Shown: piece after piece, positions 41,164-43,379 of the stretch
How positions within the stretch are numbered: the first letter of the stretch is position 1
Layout of the letters: each line of letters starts with the position of its first letter
DNA from: Verrucomicrobiota bacterium
GTDB taxonomy: Bacteria; Verrucomicrobiota; Verrucomicrobiia; Opitutales; Opitutaceae
DNA length: 43,379 nucleotides
Assembly (NCBI GenBank): GCA_023446735.1
Contig: JAEXPQ010000134.1
Span: 1-43,379, forward strand
Reading direction: 5' to 3'
Made by a program: the position numbers and the translations under genes
Notes under the pieces: generated by a model
The model's database searches: none
Told to the model about the DNA's origin: nothing
Seen by the model: only the letters and a program-made list of their open reading frames with translations

Positions 41164-43379
41164 ATGGTCCCGAATCTCCGCTTCGCCCTCCGGCAGTTCG
41201 CCAAGGCCCCCGGTTTCACCGCCATCGTCGTCCTCACGCTCGCCCTCGGCCTCGGCGCCAACACCGCGATCTTCGGCATCGTCAACGCCACCTTCCTGCG
41301 CCCGCTGCCCTACCCAGAGCCCGAACAGCTCGTGCGCGTCCACGAGAGCAGCCGCCAGTGGCCGAAACAGTCCGTCTCCTATCCCAACTTCCTCGACTGG
41401 CAGCAGGCCCAGGACGTCTTCTCCGCCCTCGCGATCTACCGCACCTCCTCCGCCAAACTCGAGACCCCGCAGGGCGCCGAACGGACCAATGTCGGCTACG
41501 TCTCCGCCGACTTCTTCACGATCCTCGGGGTGCGCGTCCCGCTCGGTCGCGACCTCGCGCCGGCCGACGACACCGAGGGCGCCGCCCCCTCCGTCTGGCT
41601 CGGCCACGAACTCTGGCAGCGCTCGTTCGGCGGCGCCGCCGATGTGGTCGGCCGCACGCTCCGCCTCGAGGGCACCGCCGTCTCGGTCGCCGGTGTCCTG
41701 CCGGCCTCCTTCCGTTTCCACCAGCAGATGGATCTGGTCGTGCCCGTCGCCCCCTTCGCCGCGCAGACCTTCCTCAAGATGCGCAGCAATCACAACGGCA
41801 CCGAGGTCGTCGCCCGTCTCAAGCCTGGCGTTACACCGGAGGCCGCCCGCACCCAGATCGTCGCGATCGCCGCGCGCCTCGCGCAGGAGTATCCCAAGGA
41901 CAACGCCGGCATCTCCGCCGGCCTGCTCCCGCTCCAGGAGCAGTACACCAGCGGCTCGCGCAACACCCTCTTCCTGCTCTTCGGCGCCGTCGGCATGATC
42001 CTGCTCATCGCCTGCGTGAACATCGCCAACATGCTGCTCGCCCGTGCCGGCACCCGCGAACGCGAGATGGCCATCCGCACCTCCCTCGGCGCCACCCGCG
42101 GCCATCTTCTCCGCCAGCTCCTCACCGAAAGCCTGGTGCTCGCCGCCGCCGGCGGCGCCCTCGGGCTGATGCTCGGCGCCTGGGGCTGCGAGCTCGCGCG
42201 CCGGCTCATGCCCTGGGAACTGCAGGCCATCGGGGGCGGCAACGTCGGCCTCGACCACCACGTCGTGCTCTTCAGCGCCGCCCTCGCGCTGCTCACCGGC
42301 CTGGGCTTCGGCGTGTTCCCCGCCTGGCGCCTCGCCCGCCACGACCCCAACGACGCCCTCAAGAACACCCGCCGCTTCATCCGCACGCGTTTCGGCCGTC
42401 TCCATCTTCCCGATCTCCTGGTCGTCGCCCAAGTCGGCCTGGCGCTCATGCTTCTCGTCGGCGCCGGCCTGATGATCCGCAGCCTCTGGCTGCTCTCGCG
42501 CGTGCCCTCCGGCCTGTCGCCCGAGCGCGTGCTCACCCTGCGCGTCTCCCCGCCCACCATGGAGGAGTACCGCCGTGACCCGCTCGGCTTCGCGCGCTAC
42601 CACGAGGAACTCGTCGCGGCCGTGCAGGCCCTGCCCGAGGTCGAAGCCGCCGCCTTCGGCTCCTCGCTGCCCTTCACCTGGAACACCTCCAGCAGCACCG
42701 TCTTCGCCACCGACCGCCCCGCGCCGGCACCGGAGAACCAGCCGTCCGCCTACTCCCACGTCGTCACCCCGGACTACTTCCGTGCCATGGGAGTCCCGTT
42801 ACAGCGCGGCCGCGGGTTCGACGGCCATGAGCCGCAGCCGGACATGCCGCCCAACGGCGAGCTCAGCGAAAAGGCCTTCGTGGAGATCTATCGCAATTTC
42901 GAGATCCAGTGCGTCGTCAGCCAGCGGCTGGCCGAGATGCTCTGGCCGGGCGAGGACGCGCTCGGTCGGCAGTTCCAGATGGGCCAGCCGCAGATGAACC
43001 TGCCGCGCTTCCGCATCGTGGGCATCGCCGGCAACACCGCCCAGCGCGGCCTCGACCAGGAGGTCACGCCCGAGTTCTACGTCCCCATTCGCCAGTTCCC
43101 CATGCCGATGTCGTACCACCTCGTCGTCCGCTCGCGGCAGGACCCGGCCGCCCTGCTCGGCTCGGTCCGCCAGGTGCTCAAGACCGTAGCCCCCAACGAG
43201 ACCGTCTACGACATCAAGGTCATGAGCGAACGCATCGCCGAACGCAGCTCCAGCCGCCGCTTCAACACCGGCCTCTTCGCCTTCTTCGGCGCCGTCGGCC
43301 TGCTGCTCTCCGCCATCGGCATCTACGGCGTGCTCGCCTTCAACGTCGGCCGCCGCACCCGCGAGATCGGCATCCGCAT
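41164..43379 (+). CDS. ADOP-family duplicated MacB/FtsX permease, paralogue 7, 3'-truncated
   Basis: At least 738 codons; the frame is still open at the window end. It begins MVPNLRFALRQFAKAPGFTA with TM1 (about 16-40, IVVLTLALGLGANTAIFGIV) and FLRPLPYPEPEQLV. Periplasmic domain 1 about 48-245. FtsX block 1 about 270-400 (LLIACVNIANMLLARAGTREREMAIRTSLGAT). TM about 418-440. Periplasmic domain 2 about 445-680, which contains a longer insert around GHEPQPDMPPNGELSEKAF than other copies. The last visible part enters FtsX block 2 (GIYGVLAFNVGRRTREIGIR). About 60 more residues are expected beyond the edge. The start is set by the heptad array abutting it. Confidence 0.92.
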   Translation, partial: MVPNLRFALRQFAKAPGFTAIVVLTLALGLGANTAIFGIVNATFLRPLPYPEPEQLVRVHESSRQWPKQSVSYPNFLDWQQAQDVFSALAIYRTSSAKLETPQGAERTNVGYVSADFFTILGVRVPLGRDLAPADDTEGAAPSVWLGHELWQRSFGGAADVVGRTLRLEGTAVSVAGVLPASFRFHQQMDLVVPVAPFAAQTFLKMRSNHNGTEVVARLKPGVTPEAARTQIVAIAARLAQEYPKDNAGISAGLLPLQEQYTSGSRNTLFLLFGAVGMILLIACVNIANMLLARAGTREREMAIRTSLGATRGHLLRQLLTESLVLAAAGGALGLMLGAWGCELARRLMPWELQAIGGGNVGLDHHVVLFSAALALLTGLGFGVFPAWRLARHDPNDALKNTRRFIRTRFGRLHLPDLLVVAQVGLALMLLVGAGLMIRSLWLLSRVPSGLSPERVLTLRVSPPTMEEYRRDPLGFARYHEELVAAVQALPEVEAAAFGSSLPFTWNTSSSTVFATDRPAPAPENQPSAYSHVVTPDYFRAMGVPLQRGRGFDGHEPQPDMPPNGELSEKAFVEIYRNFEIQCVVSQRLAEMLWPGEDALGRQFQMGQPQMNLPRFRIVGIAGNTAQRGLDQEVTPEFYVPIRQFPMPMSYHLVVRSRQDPAALLGSVRQVLKTVAPNETVYDIKVMSERIAERSSSRRFNTGLFAFFGAVGLLLSAIGIYGVLAFNVGRRTREIGIR

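Noticed and set aside
25136..43379. Classical MacAB-type efflux operon or LolCDE system
   Set aside because: No ATP-binding motif in any of the seven proteins and no separate ATPase or MacA-like gene in the array.

Overview
GC-rich bacterial chromosome (third codon positions almost all G or C), dense, with short spacers and rho-independent terminators. The best fit is Verrucomicrobiota, probably an Opitutaceae-like lineage. This is inferred from gene content: a GreA-type domain on a long N-terminal extension (a PVC-superphylum trait), a Cnr-like ECF sigma trio, chemotaxis genes and a family of ATPase-less duplicated MacB/FtsX permeases. No rRNA or other taxonomic marker is present, so the assignment is tentative.

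Bases 1-25000 are mixed housekeeping and regulatory genes. They include a truncated unknown gene, a low-molecular-weight phosphatase, a Cache/HAMP/PAS sensor with no kinase domain, rsmB divergent from the GreA-domain protein, a MeaB-type GTPase with a His-rich N-terminus, tRNA-Met(CAU) and mpl. A signalling block follows (10.2-14.4 kb): two stand-alone receiver proteins, a NarL-type histidine kinase/response-regulator pair and cheW. Then come an ECF sigma operon laid out like cnrYXH, tRNA-Leu(CAG), a probable outer-membrane protein, pcm, cheX, an lptF/G permease divergent from rlmN, metF and a chemoreceptor. cheW and the chemoreceptor each have a sigma-28 (FliA)-like promoter with the correct 11-nt spacer, and cheX has a weaker one, so these scattered chemotaxis genes look like one regulon.

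From 25136 to the right edge, 18 kb is a same-strand array of seven large paralogous permeases (about 800 aa each, the last cut by the window). Each is a fused pair of MacB-periplasmic/FtsX modules of the 'acidobacterial duplicated orphan permease' (ADOP) type. No ABC ATPase, membrane-fusion protein or PadR regulator is present in the array.

The most unusual signal lies between these genes. Four of the seven start codons (genes 1, 2, 4, 7) are immediately preceded by degenerate 7-bp tandem repeats (units like ATCGCAA, ATCGGCA) that end exactly at the ATG. In the gene 3-4 spacer they run for 11 consecutive heptads. Two other spacers (before genes 3 and 6) carry copies of one MITE-like element with 26-bp imperfect inverted arms. 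The second copy is preceded by a vestigial 3' end of another permease gene. The pattern suggests repeat-mediated duplication and shuffling of permease cassettes, and possibly a Shine-Dalgarno-independent 5' module.
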